Assembly (NCBI RefSeq): GCF_003515945.1
Contig: NZ_QWLM01000004.1
Coordinates: 186,001 to 250,000 of the forward strand
Reading direction: 5' to 3'
DNA: 64,000 bases
From: Dermacoccus abyssi
GTDB taxonomy: Bacteria > Actinomycetota > Actinomycetes > Actinomycetales > Dermatophilaceae
Below are positions 7,963-16,774 of this stretch, piece after piece; position 1 is the first letter of the stretch; every line of letters begins with the position of its first letter. The translations under genes and the position numbers were made by a program. The notes beneath the pieces were generated by a model. That model searched no databases and was not told the origin of the DNA. It worked only from the letters and a program-made list of their open reading frames with translations.

Positions 7963-9666
7963 TCAGGCGATGAGTGCGTAACCCTCGCGCGAGGTGATTT
8001 CGTACGCCGTCGGGTCGGCGGGGTCGGTGCGGTACCAGGCGCCGGTCGGCGAGTTCCAGACGCACACTCCATCGGTGCGCATGGCCACGGCCCACCCGCC
8101 GAACGTCTTGGCACGGTGGTGGTGGCGGCACAGCAGCTGCAGGTTCTCACCCGACGTGGCGCCGCCGTCGGCGTACGGCACGACGTGGTCGGCATCGCAG
8201 AACTCGCCCGGGCGCATGCAACCGGGGAAGCGGCAGTGCTCGTCGCGCTGCTCGACGAACCGGCGCGTGGTGATCGACGGGCGGTAGGTGAATCGCGACG
8301 TCCACCGCGTCACGCCGCGCTTCTCGTCGACGAGGGCGACGGTGAAGGCGGCACCGACCGCCGAGGCGAGGCGCTCCACGCAGGCCGCCGACACAACACC
8401 GACGCCGGGCACGTGAAGGTCGGCGACTCGCGTCGTCGAGCGCGGGGCGGTTGCGGCGCGTCGCTGACCTGCCGTTCCTATCCCGACGCCATCACCAACC
8501 TGCCCTGCGGCAAGTGGCGCGACGCCGTCCTCGGCTTCCCGGTAGAGCGCACCCCACGGGGCCTGCTCAGCGGCGGGCCGCGCAACGCCACGGCCCGAGC
8601 CACCCTGTGCAGAACAGCCTCGACTGCGATCGACCGCACCGAGTGAAACGGGCACACCGCTCCCCTGACCGGCGAAGGGCATGGTTGTGCCTGGGGTGGT
8701 GCCGTCCTCGAAACAGCGCACGGGCACGGTGAGCCGCACGATGGGGTCGAACCTCACGGAGCCGAGGAGCAGGTCGACGAAGGCATCGACCCGCGCCCGG
8801 TTCATCCGGTAGCGCGTCGCGCCGCCGTGCAGACGCTCGTGTTCCTGCGCCAGCTGGCGCGCACGCGCATCGATGGCGACCTGGACCTGCCACGCCTGGT
8901 CGGCGTCCATGACAACGGTCATCTGCGTGAGCCTGGGCTGATCGGGGTGCTCGCGGAACGAGACCTCGACGAGCGCCTCCGACGCGTCCTCATCCGCCGG
9001 CGCCGACAATCCGAGCGAGGCAAGGAGCCGCCGCACACGACGCTTCACTGCGGCCGAACCGCCCAGCAGCGCCCGACCGGACACGAGCATCCCCTCGACG
9101 CTCTCCCGCTCGGCCGGCTCAAGGTGTTCCAGTTCGCGAAGCACGGTCTCGCAGGTCGTCATGCGCATCTCCCCCGCACCGGCCATGACGAACATGCGAG
9201 GCAACGAGGCTCGCACGGCGTCACCCGCTTCGGCCCACGCCTCCGCGGTACCGACACGGACTCCGAGTCTGGCCGCCAGATCGTCGGCAGCGAACTCGCC
9301 GGGCACGAACTGACGCGGGTCGCTCTCCCACTGGTCGACCTCGAGAACGTCGTGTCGCGTGACGACGCGAGCGTGGGCCGCCGCGAAGGCGTGCATCGTG
9401 GCGTCGGCGCTGCGCGAGACGTACGCGGCCGTGACGGTGAGCTCTGCGAGGGCGCGTCGCTCGGCGTCGAGTTGGGCGAGTTCCTCATCAACGGATACCG
9501 CGTCCACCGCGAGCGCCGACGACTCACCCCAGTCGATCGTCGGACGCGATGCGACCTCGAAGAGTTCGACGCCCACCGCGTGCCACGCCTCGACCCGCGC
9601 TTCGAGAGGCAGCGCACGAACGGCGGCCAGCACCTCGGCCACGTCGTCACGCTGTGTTGTCTCCAC
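7963..9666 (-). CDS. DUF222 / HNH endonuclease protein (13E12 repeat family)
   Basis: 567 residues. The N-terminal two thirds is the DUF222 helical region; the C-terminal 110 residues are an HNH nuclease with CRFPGC, CDADHVVPYADGG and LQLLCRHHHRAKT, giving the Cys pair and the His-Asn-His metal site. Members of this family are multi-copy in actinobacteria. The GTG at 9666 has a GGAGG only one base away, so translation may start there without a leader or slightly downstream. A perfect SOS box lies 13-28 bases upstream, so expression after DNA damage is likely. The middle of the protein holds a less conserved, low-complexity linker. Confidence 0.9.
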   Translation of the reverse strand: METTQRDDVAEVLAAVRALPLEARVEAWHAVGVELFEVASRPTIDWGESSALAVDAVSVDEELAQLDAERRALAELTVTAAYVSRSADATMHAFAAAHARVVTRHDVLEVDQWESDPRQFVPGEFAADDLAARLGVRVGTAEAWAEAGDAVRASLPRMFVMAGAGEMRMTTCETVLRELEHLEPAERESVEGMLVSGRALLGGSAAVKRRVRRLLASLGLSAPADEDASEALVEVSFREHPDQPRLTQMTVVMDADQAWQVQVAIDARARQLAQEHERLHGGATRYRMNRARVDAFVDLLLGSVRFDPIVRLTVPVRCFEDGTTPGTTMPFAGQGSGVPVSLGAVDRSRGCSAQGGSGRGVARPAAEQAPWGALYREAEDGVAPLAAGQVGDGVGIGTAGQRRAATAPRSTTRVADLHVPGVGVVSAACVERLASAVGAAFTVALVDEKRGVTRWTSRFTYRPSITTRRFVEQRDEHCRFPGCMRPGEFCDADHVVPYADGGATSGENLQLLCRHHHRAKTFGGWAVAMRTDGVCVWNSPTGAWYRTDPADPTAYEITSREGYALIA

Positions 9667-9678
9667 GCCTCCATTTTA

Positions 9679-9694
9679 TCGAACTTATGTTCGA
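9679..9694 (-). promoter_or_regulatory. LexA-type SOS box
   Basis: TCGAACTTATGTTCGA matches the Gram-positive/actinobacterial SOS consensus CGAAC-N4-GTTCG with no mismatch in either arm. It lies directly ahead of the DUF222-HNH start and downstream of a TAAATT -10 candidate (minus strand, 9723-9718), where bound LexA would block transcription. Confidence 0.8.
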
Positions 9695-9754
9695 TTATCG
9701 AGCCAAAAGTCCGCCCAAATTTACCGGAGAGAAGCGGTCAGACACCGCCGCCAG

Positions 9755-9832
9755 CAGCTGACGCAGTTCGGTGCACCTGACGCACTCTGAGCCTGCTCAA
9801 ACCGCATCAGCTGCACCGAAGTGCGTCAGCTG
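9755..9832. repeat. Imperfect inverted repeat (26-base arms)
   Basis: Arms at 9755-9780 and 9807-9832 are reverse complements apart from two mismatches, with 26 bases between. Each arm contains a CAGCTG, a GGTGCA/TGCACC core and GACGCA/TGCGTC. It lies between the end of argS and the DUF222-HNH gene. It could end argS transcription, but it has no T-run and resembles an extragenic palindromic element in design (compare 40857-40924). Confidence 0.6.
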
Positions 9833-9866
9833 CACCAAGGCCCACAACGCAAACGCCGCTGGGGCG

Positions 9867-11654
9867 TCACATCTTCTCGGGCGTCTCGATGCCGAGGAGG
9901 CCGAGGCCGTCGCTGAGCACCTGCAGCGTCAGGGCGCACAGGGCGAGGCGCGAGTCGCGCACGGCGTCGTCGTCGGCCTTGAGCACCGGGCACTTCTCGT
10001 AGAAGGCCGTGAACGCCGTCGCGAGTTCGAAGAGGTACGCGGCGAGCCGGTGCGGTTCGAGCGTCTCGCCGACGAGCGCGACGACGGCGCCGTAGTCGAG
10101 CAGCTTCAGCGCGAGCGCGCGCTCGGCGTCCTCACCGATCGTGATGGCGGACGCAGGCGTCGCACCCGCGTCGGCGGCCTTCGCGAGGATCGAGCGGATA
10201 CGCGTGGCGGCGTACTGCAGGTACGGGCCCGTGTTGCCGGTGAGCGCGAGCATGCGGTCGAAGTCGAACGTGTACTCGCTGTCGTGGGAGACCGACAGGT
10301 CCGAGTACTTCACCGCGCCGATGCCGACCTGGCGCGCGACGACGGCGCGCTCGGCGTCCGTCATGTCGGCCTTCGACTCCGCGACGACCTTCTCGGCGCG
10401 TTCGATGGCCTCGTCGAGCAGCTCCATGAGCCGCACCGAGTCACCCGAACGCGTCTTGAGCATCTTGCCGTCCGCGCCGAGCACCGAACCGATCTGCACG
10501 TGGATCGGCGTCGACTCCGGCCGGATGTAGCCCGCCTTGTCCGCCGCCGACCACGTCATGCGGAAGTGCAGGTTCTGCGGCGCGCCGACGACGTAGACGA
10601 GCCGGTCGCCGAGCAGATCCTGCGAGCGGTGCCGGACGGTGGCGAGGTCGGTCGTCGCGTAGCCGTAGCCGCCGTCGCTCTTGCGGATGATGAGAGGCAC
10701 GGGAGCGTCGTCACGGCCGGTGAACTCGTCCTGGAAGATGCACAGCGCGCCGTCGGAAATCCGCGCGATACCGCGCGACTCGAGGTCCTCACAGATGCCC
10801 GCGAGTTCGTCGTTGTACGTCGACTCGCCCGCGAGGTCGGCGTCCGTCAGCGTCACGCCGAGCGTCGAGTACACCCGGTTGAAGTACGCCTTGGAGCGAT
10901 CCATGAGCTTGTTCCAGTGCGCCAGCGTCTCCGGGTCGCCGCCCTGCAGCAGCGTCACCCGCTTGCGGGCCCGCATGTTGAAGTCGCCCTTCGAGCCGGC
11001 CGGCTCCGCCTTCTCCGCCGTGTCGAACTTGACGCGCGCGGCCTGGTAGAACGCGTTGGGGTCGGTCTCGAGAAGCTCCGCCTCCGGGCTGTTCTCGCCG
11101 ACCTCGAGCAGGTGCTCGATGAGCATGCCGAACGGCGTGCCCCAGTCGCCGACGTGGTTCTGGCGCACGACGGTGTGCCCGAGGCGCTCGAGCACGCGCG
11201 CGAGCGAGTCACCGACGACCGTCGTGCGCAGGTGGCCGACGTGCATCTCCTTCGCCACGTTCGGCGAGGAGTAGTCGAGCGGAATGACCTCGAGCTTGCT
11301 CGGGGGCAGGACGCCGAGCGTGCCGTCGGCCAGGATCGTGGAGGCCTGCGCGGCCACCCAGTCCGTCGAGAGCGTGATGTTGAGGAAGCCCGGGCCGGCG
11401 ATCTCGACGTCCGAGATGAGCTGCATCGCAGCGGAGTCCGCCTTGAGGGCCTCGACGATGGCCGTCGCCACCTCGCGCGGGTTCTTGCCCACCTTCTTCG
11501 CGAGCGCCATCGCCGCGTTGACCTGGACGTCGGCGCTCGTCTGCTTCTTGTTGGCAGGTCGGATGACCGGGTCCGCGTCTCGCCACTCCTCGCCGAACGA
11601 CGTGGCGATGGCGTTCTGAACGAAACCGGTCAACGAAGCGATGGGATCTGCCAT
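9867..11654 (-). CDS. argS: Arginyl-tRNA synthetase
   Basis: Class I aminoacyl-tRNA synthetase charging tRNA-Arg; essential. 595 residues. After the N-terminal additional domain the catalytic domain opens with DYSSPNVAKEMHVGHLR, holding the HVGH signature near residue 140, and includes QNHVGDWGTPFG. The KMSKS position is represented by GKMLKTRSGD. The C-terminal DALR anticodon-binding domain ends in LLGIETPEKM. The ATG at 11654 gives the full N-terminus MADPIASLTGF. The gene is read alone, away from the lipoprotein array, and ends before an inverted repeat. Confidence 0.97.
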   Translation of the reverse strand: MADPIASLTGFVQNAIATSFGEEWRDADPVIRPANKKQTSADVQVNAAMALAKKVGKNPREVATAIVEALKADSAAMQLISDVEIAGPGFLNITLSTDWVAAQASTILADGTLGVLPPSKLEVIPLDYSSPNVAKEMHVGHLRTTVVGDSLARVLERLGHTVVRQNHVGDWGTPFGMLIEHLLEVGENSPEAELLETDPNAFYQAARVKFDTAEKAEPAGSKGDFNMRARKRVTLLQGGDPETLAHWNKLMDRSKAYFNRVYSTLGVTLTDADLAGESTYNDELAGICEDLESRGIARISDGALCIFQDEFTGRDDAPVPLIIRKSDGGYGYATTDLATVRHRSQDLLGDRLVYVVGAPQNLHFRMTWSAADKAGYIRPESTPIHVQIGSVLGADGKMLKTRSGDSVRLMELLDEAIERAEKVVAESKADMTDAERAVVARQVGIGAVKYSDLSVSHDSEYTFDFDRMLALTGNTGPYLQYAATRIRSILAKAADAGATPASAITIGEDAERALALKLLDYGAVVALVGETLEPHRLAAYLFELATAFTAFYEKCPVLKADDDAVRDSRLALCALTLQVLSDGLGLLGIETPEKM

Positions 11655-11819
11655 ACGTCAAGGTTAGAGCGGCGGCGCAAATCAGTTCTGCTGCGTCGCA
11701 CGGCCCCGCCGGCCCGCTGCGTGAGAACTCGGGCGGAACCTCAGCGAGGCCGGCGGCGTCGGACTCCCCGAGTCTGTAAGACTGACAACGAAGAATTGCA
11801 CCCCACGGGAGGAAACACC

Positions 11820-12548
11820 ATGAAGCTCCGCAGCACGGCTGCCGCCGTCGCAATCGCCGCCACCGCCACGATGGGCCTGACGGCCTGCGGCGGCGAAGAA
11901 GCCCCCAAGGCCAAGGACGCCTGGAACGCCTCCCAGGAGTCGGCCGGCAAGTACAAGAGCATGGAGGTCAAGGCCTCGGGCAAGAGCAACGGCAAGCCGG
12001 CGAGCTTCACGATCAAGGGTGACGTCGACGGCGACCCGCAGACGCTCTCGGGCGAGATGGAGGGCGGCAAGATGGAGGCCGTCATCGTGGGCAGCAAGTC
12101 CTACATCAAGGCCGACTCCGCCTACTGGAAGTCCGCGATGGGCAACAGCGGCGCATCGAGCGCGATGACGTCGATGATGGCCGACAAGTGGGTCGAGTCC
12201 CCCGAGAGCAACAGCGGGGACACGAGCGACACGCTCAAGGACCTCGTCAAGGAACTCAAGGACGACAACAACGAGTCCAACAAGAAGCTGCTGTCGGACA
12301 AGGCCACCGTCACGGAGGAGAAGGTCGACGGCAAGGACGCCTGGAAGATCGAGAGCGAGGACAAGAAGGTCAAGGCCTGGGTCTCGAAGGAGGACTCGCG
12401 CGACGTCCTCAAGGTCGAGGGCTGGGAAGCCAAGGGCTCGTCCAACGGCGAGGAGATGACGACGGTCAACTTCGTCTCGCACGACAAGGACTACGGCATC
12501 AAGGCGCCGAGCGGCGCCAAGAAGATGACCGACCTCATCAAGGGCTGA
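11820..12548 (+). CDS. Lipoprotein, LppX/LprG-like (paralogue 1)
   Basis: 242-residue secreted lipoprotein. Basic n-region, hydrophobic h-region and lipobox GLTACGG place the acylated Cys near residue 21. The mature part alternates short beta-type strands and includes GSKSYIKADSAYWKS, a YxKxDxxYW motif shared by all four neighbours, and ends IKAPSGAKKMTDL. This matches the architecture of actinobacterial lipoproteins related to LppX/LprAFG, thought to carry lipids across the envelope; that function is inferred. GGGAGGAAACACC precedes the ATG. The next paralogue starts 7 bases after the stop. Confidence 0.85.
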   Translation: MKLRSTAAAVAIAATATMGLTACGGEEAPKAKDAWNASQESAGKYKSMEVKASGKSNGKPASFTIKGDVDGDPQTLSGEMEGGKMEAVIVGSKSYIKADSAYWKSAMGNSGASSAMTSMMADKWVESPESNSGDTSDTLKDLVKELKDDNNESNKKLLSDKATVTEEKVDGKDAWKIESEDKKVKAWVSKEDSRDVLKVEGWEAKGSSNGEEMTTVNFVSHDKDYGIKAPSGAKKMTDLIKG

Positions 12549-12555
12549 CGCTCCG

Positions 12556-13392
12556 ATGACGACGACGGCGCCGCTGCGTCCCCTCAGCGTGGCCTCGACC
12601 GTCACCGCGCTTCTCGCGGTGACGCTTTCGGGGTGCACGATGGGCTCGGACGCGGCGGCGCCGTCGCGTTCGGGCGCGGCGAAGCCGGCGTCGTCCTCGA
12701 GTTCGTCCAGCTCATCGAGCACGACGCTGCCCTCCGCCACGGCTGCCTGGAGCAAGACGCAGGACCGCATCGACGCCTACACCTCGCTGCGGGTCGACGG
12801 TCGTGACGCGATGGACGAGGAGTCTCCACGGGCGATCATCAGCGGAGACCTCGACACCGACCCGAGCGACATCGTTTTCACGAGCGACGAGATCGGCAAC
12901 TTCACGTTGCGGCGCATCCGCTCCGACATCTACCTCAAGGGCGACGACGCCTACTGGAAGGCCGTCGCGGAGGACGACCCCACGCTCCCGGACGCGTCGT
13001 CGTTCGCCGACCGCTGGGTCAAGGCACCTGCGTCGACCTGGGAGGACAACGACCTCGACGACTTGTCGATCAAGCCGATCTTCGACGCGATGACCGACGA
13101 CAGCGACCCGAAGTGGAAGACGCTCGCCTCCGACGACGCCGAGCTCACCCGAGACACCGTCGACGGGGTGGAGGCGTACAAGATCACCGGCGCCGACGGT
13201 GACACCGTCGTCTGGGCGAGCGCCGACGGCAAGTACAACCTGCTCAAGATCGAGGACGCCTCACCCGGTGAGGACGAGTTTGCGCTGGCCTCCTTCTCGC
13301 GCTGGAACGCGAAGTTCGAGGTCACCGCCCCCAAGGGCGCGCTCGACCTGGGTTCTGCCGACCCCGAATCCGGCACCGAGAAGACGACCTGA
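12556..13392 (+). CDS. Lipoprotein, LppX/LprG-like (paralogue 2)
   Basis: 278 residues. Signal peptide with lipobox TLSGCT, then a low-complexity linker of ten consecutive serines before the folded part. DIYLKGDDAYWKAV is the counterpart of the YxKxDxxYW motif in paralogue 1, and FEVTAPKGALDL matches its end. The protein is strongly acidic. It is 7 bases downstream of paralogue 1 and almost certainly cotranscribed. The pattern suggests tandem duplication followed by considerable divergence. Confidence 0.82.
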   Translation: MTTTAPLRPLSVASTVTALLAVTLSGCTMGSDAAAPSRSGAAKPASSSSSSSSSSTTLPSATAAWSKTQDRIDAYTSLRVDGRDAMDEESPRAIISGDLDTDPSDIVFTSDEIGNFTLRRIRSDIYLKGDDAYWKAVAEDDPTLPDASSFADRWVKAPASTWEDNDLDDLSIKPIFDAMTDDSDPKWKTLASDDAELTRDTVDGVEAYKITGADGDTVVWASADGKYNLLKIEDASPGEDEFALASFSRWNAKFEVTAPKGALDLGSADPESGTEKTT

Positions 13393-13480
13393 CGCTCTGG
13401 TGGCGCGCCGAACCCGCGTGCCATGATGAGCGCGCAGTCGAGCGCTCGCTCCGATTGACGACCCTCGGAGACGAACCGCC

Positions 13481-14299
13481 TTGACAACCACCCCTCGCGC
13501 TCGCCGCGTGCAGGCTCTCGTCAGCGCGCCGCTCGCCCTCGCCGTTCTCGGTGGATGCAGCGTCGCCGGCAAGAGCGTCGCGCCTGCGAAGACCACCTCG
13601 AACTCGAGCACCACGTCGACCACCCCGGCCGCCGCACCGAGCACGGACAATCTGCCGAGCACCGACAACCTGCCGACCGCGTCCGTCCTCTTCTCGCGAG
13701 CCCAGGACGTGCTCGTCCGGACGAAGACTCTCACCATCCGCACGACGATCACCGTGCCCGGCGGCGAAATGTCCACCACGACGAGGCGGGGCCGAATCAT
13801 CGGTACGCCCCAAGCACTGACCTACACGCAACTCGACCACGGCACAGAAGAACTGCGCCTCATCGGCGCGACGCTCTACGTCAAGGGAGATGCGACGTAC
13901 TGGGGCGAGTACGCCACCGACTACGCGAACCGTTGGACGCGTTCGCCCGACGACGAATGGACACGCACCGCCATCGAGGACATGGCAATCGTGCCTCACG
14001 TCGACGAACTCCTCGAGGAGGACAGCGAGATCGTCCAGGCGCTCACCGGGAAGGCCGCCTCGGTCACCATGGAGACACTGGACGGGCAGCGGATGTACTG
14101 CGTGGAGAACGAAAACGGTGTGCTGAGGGCCTGGATCGATCCCAAGAGCAATCAGATCCGCAAGGTCGAGGGGTACGGGACCGACGGCGATGGCACCGGC
14201 ATCGACGAGCTCTCCGGTTACGACGGTGACTACTCCGACATCGTGGCCCCGAAGACCACCCTGACGCGTCCGCCCGTCGAAGCCTCCTCCACGACCTGA
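13481..14299 (+). CDS. Lipoprotein, LppX/LprG-like (paralogue 3)
   Basis: 272 residues from a TTG start with a CTCGGAG sequence 10 bases before it; a later GTG at codon 10 is an alternative. The lipobox is AVLGGCS, followed by a Thr/Ser/Pro linker containing the direct repeat STDNLP twice. ATLYVKGDATYWGEYA is the shared family motif and SDIVAPKTTL its conserved end. Separated by about 88 bases from paralogue 2, so it may have its own promoter. Same inferred envelope role as its neighbours. Confidence 0.78.
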   Translation: MTTTPRARRVQALVSAPLALAVLGGCSVAGKSVAPAKTTSNSSTTSTTPAAAPSTDNLPSTDNLPTASVLFSRAQDVLVRTKTLTIRTTITVPGGEMSTTTRRGRIIGTPQALTYTQLDHGTEELRLIGATLYVKGDATYWGEYATDYANRWTRSPDDEWTRTAIEDMAIVPHVDELLEEDSEIVQALTGKAASVTMETLDGQRMYCVENENGVLRAWIDPKSNQIRKVEGYGTDGDGTGIDELSGYDGDYSDIVAPKTTLTRPPVEASSTT

Positions 14300-14399
14300 T
14301 CCCACCCACCCGACACGCCGGGCACTTTGGGCGCGCCACGCGCGTTTGGCACAGTGGCTCACCGCCGAGCCTCCCCGACGCGATACGGAGTCACCCCTC

Positions 14400-15139
14400 A
14401 TGACGCTGCGCACCACGGCTGCCGCCACGCTGACGACGGGCGCCGCCCTCCTCGCCCTGAGCGCCTGCGGCGGAACCCCGAGCGCCGCTGACCTCACGAA
14501 GGACGCCAAGTCCTCGTCGACGTCCGCCAAGTCGACCTCCGTCGACATCGTCGGCTCCGTCAACGGCACGCGCACGACGTTCAGCGCCTACGGCGCGACG
14601 AACGGCTCCAACCAGAAGCAGATCCAGACGCAGGGCAAGGCCTCCTCCGAGGGGCTCGTCATCGGCAAGCAGGCCTACCTCAAGGCCAACACCGACTTCT
14701 GGCAGCAGATCGGCGCCAACGCCACCGACGCGAAGAAGCTCAACGGCAAGTGGTGGAAGGGCGCGGCCAACGATCCCGCCTCCAACCCGGCGCTCGACGT
14801 CAAGCAGATGCTCACCGAGTTCTTCGAGTCCGAGGACGGCAAGAAGCTCGCGTCGAAGGACGCCAAGGTCGCCGAGACGAAGACCGCGGGCAAGGACACG
14901 TACACGATCAGCGCCTCCGACGCGAAGGACGCCGTCAAGCTCGTCGTGACCCGTGACGACAAGCCGCAGGTCGTCAAGATCGAGAACTACAGCTCCAAGC
15001 TGACGAACACGAAGGCGAACTACACGTTCTCGAAGTGGAACTCCGTCGAGACGTACAAGGCCCCTCGGGAGCGAAGCCGATCACGTCCGTGCTGGGCGGC
15101 CAGTCCGGTTCCGGCGCATCGGGTTCCACGGGCAAGTGA
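14400..15139 (+). pseudogene. Lipoprotein, LppX/LprG-like (paralogue 4), C-terminal frameshift
   Basis: Lipobox LSACGG after a standard signal peptide; closest to paralogue 1 (KQAYLKANTDFWQQ, FSKWNSVETYKAP). After YKAP at 15060 the frame runs into arginine-rich sequence to a stop at 15176. Moving one base in the C-run at 15061-15064 restores PSGAKPITSVLGG and a Ser/Gly tail ending GSTGK with a stop at 15137-15139; paralogue 1 has the matching KAPSGAK. The intact protein would have 246 residues. Either one C is missing in the sequence or the last 25 residues are altered; the folded core is complete in both cases. Confidence 0.8.
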
Positions 15140-15166
15140 GGCCCGTGACACATCCCACCCGCAAGT

Positions 15167-15182
15167 GAGGACCTAGGTCCTC
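15167..15182. promoter_or_regulatory. 16-base perfect palindrome upstream of cydA
   Basis: GAGGACCTAGGTCCTC is a perfect palindrome positioned where the -35 of the cydA promoter would fall (a TAGCCT -10 candidate is at 15204-15209). It is a candidate binding site for a second regulator; the protein is unknown. Confidence 0.45.
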
Positions 15183-15212
15183 TGGAGATCGGAAACTCCT
15201 GAGTAGCCTTTC

Positions 15213-15230
15213 TTGTGAAAGTCTTCACAA
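15213..15230. promoter_or_regulatory. Rex-type operator of cydAB
   Basis: TTGTGAA, four bases, TTCACAA: both arms perfect and identical to the Rex operator layout known from Streptomyces cyd genes. It overlaps the expected transcription start and ends 20 bases before the cydA ATG, a position suited to repression when NADH/NAD is low. Confidence 0.8.
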
Positions 15231-15250
15231 GTCTCGAGGGGTCACAACCG

Positions 15251-16759
15251 ATGGATGTCCTGGAACTGGCGCGGTGGCAGTTCGCCATCACGACCGTTTA
15301 CCACTTCCTGTTCGTGCCGATCACGATCGGCCTTTCGGCCCTGGTCGCCGGCTACCACACCGCATGGCTGCGCACGGGTAACACCCAGTACCTGCGCCTC
15401 GCCAAGTTCCTCGGCAAGTTGTTCACCATCAACTTCGCCCTGGGCCTCGTCACCGGCATCGTGCAGGAGTTCCAGTTCGGCATGAACTGGAGCGACTACT
15501 CGCGCTTCGTCGGTGACATCTTCGGTGCGCCCCTGGCCATCGAAGCGCTCCTCGCCTTCTTCCTCGAGTCGACGTTCCTCGGCCTGTGGATCTTCGGTTG
15601 GGGCCGCCTGCCGCGCGCTCTGCACGCGGCCTGCATCTGGATCGTGCACATCGGCACGCTGCTGTCGGCGTACTTCATCCTCGCCGCCAACTCGTTCATG
15701 CAGAACCCGGTGGGCTACCGCTTCAACCCGGAGACCCAGCGCGCCGAGCTCGTCGACTTCGGCGCCGTGCTGCTCAACAAGGTGCAGCTCGTCACCTTCC
15801 CCCACGTCGCGTTCAGCTCGTACATGGTCGGCGGCGCCGTCGCCATGGGCGTCATGCTCTGGAACCTGCGCAAGCGCACCCTCGAGGCCCGCGCGGCCGC
15901 TGACGCCGTCGAGACGGGCGGCGCGACGAAGGTCGCCCCCACCGCCGACGACCTCACGATGTACCGCAAGGCCTCGCGCGTCGGCGCCATCGTCATGCTC
16001 GTCGCGAGCCTCGGCGTCGTCGTCACCGGAGACCTCCAGGGCAAGGTGATGACCGAGGTGCAGCCGATGAAGATGGCCGCCGCGGAAGCCCTCTACGACA
16101 CATACGAGAAGGACGCCCCGTTCTCGATCTTCACCGTCGGCACCCGCGACGGCAAGGAGGAGAAGTTCGCCGTCACCGTGCCGAACCTGCTCAGCTTCCT
16201 CGCTACGGGCGACTTCCACGGCAAGGTCGAGGGCGTCAACGACCTCGAACCGGAACTGCAGAAGAAGTTCAACGAGGGCAAGCTCACCTCCGCGGACAGC
16301 TACACGCCCAACATGATGTGGTCGTACTGGAGCTTCCGCTGGATGATGGGCTGGGGCGGCATCTGCATGGCCATCGGCGTGTGGGTCCTGTGGATCACCC
16401 GTAAGGGTCGCAACCCCGTCAACCGCTGGATGGGCCCCGCCGCCCTCGTCGGCGCCCTGTCCCCCGTCTTCGCCATGAGCATCGGTTGGATCTTCACCGA
16501 GATCGGCCGCCAGCCGTGGGTCGTCTACGGCGTCATGACGACGAAGCAGGGCGTCAGCCCGAGCGTCTCCGCCGGCGAGGTGCTCACCTCGATGATCGTC
16601 TACACGCTCCTCTACGGAGCACTCGCCGTGGTCGAGGTGAAGCTCTTCATGGACTACATGAGGAAGGGCGCCGAACCCGTCGCCGACGACGGGGAAGACC
16701 TGCCCGGTGGGCACTCCGACGGTTCGAAGAACGACGACGAACTCTCGTTCGCGTACTGA
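15251..16759 (+). CDS. cydA: Cytochrome bd ubiquinol/menaquinol oxidase subunit I
   Basis: Haem-bearing subunit of the bd-type terminal oxidase in the membrane, reducing oxygen with quinol electrons. 502 residues with about nine membrane helices. MDVLELARWQFAITTVYHFLFVPITIG style N-terminus, GIVQEFQFGMNWSDYSRFVGDIFG (split by the membrane), MQNPVGYRF and the C-terminal EIGRQPWVVYG are diagnostic. The Q-loop is of the short form. The start is ATG 15251, with GAGGGG upstream, rather than an earlier GTG lying inside the Rex-type operator. cydB follows after 15 bases. Expected to be induced at low oxygen or high NADH. Confidence 0.97.
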   Translation: MDVLELARWQFAITTVYHFLFVPITIGLSALVAGYHTAWLRTGNTQYLRLAKFLGKLFTINFALGLVTGIVQEFQFGMNWSDYSRFVGDIFGAPLAIEALLAFFLESTFLGLWIFGWGRLPRALHAACIWIVHIGTLLSAYFILAANSFMQNPVGYRFNPETQRAELVDFGAVLLNKVQLVTFPHVAFSSYMVGGAVAMGVMLWNLRKRTLEARAAADAVETGGATKVAPTADDLTMYRKASRVGAIVMLVASLGVVVTGDLQGKVMTEVQPMKMAAAEALYDTYEKDAPFSIFTVGTRDGKEEKFAVTVPNLLSFLATGDFHGKVEGVNDLEPELQKKFNEGKLTSADSYTPNMMWSYWSFRWMMGWGGICMAIGVWVLWITRKGRNPVNRWMGPAALVGALSPVFAMSIGWIFTEIGRQPWVVYGVMTTKQGVSPSVSAGEVLTSMIVYTLLYGALAVVEVKLFMDYMRKGAEPVADDGEDLPGGHSDGSKNDDELSFAY

Positions 16760-16774
16760 CAGGGAAGTTGAACG

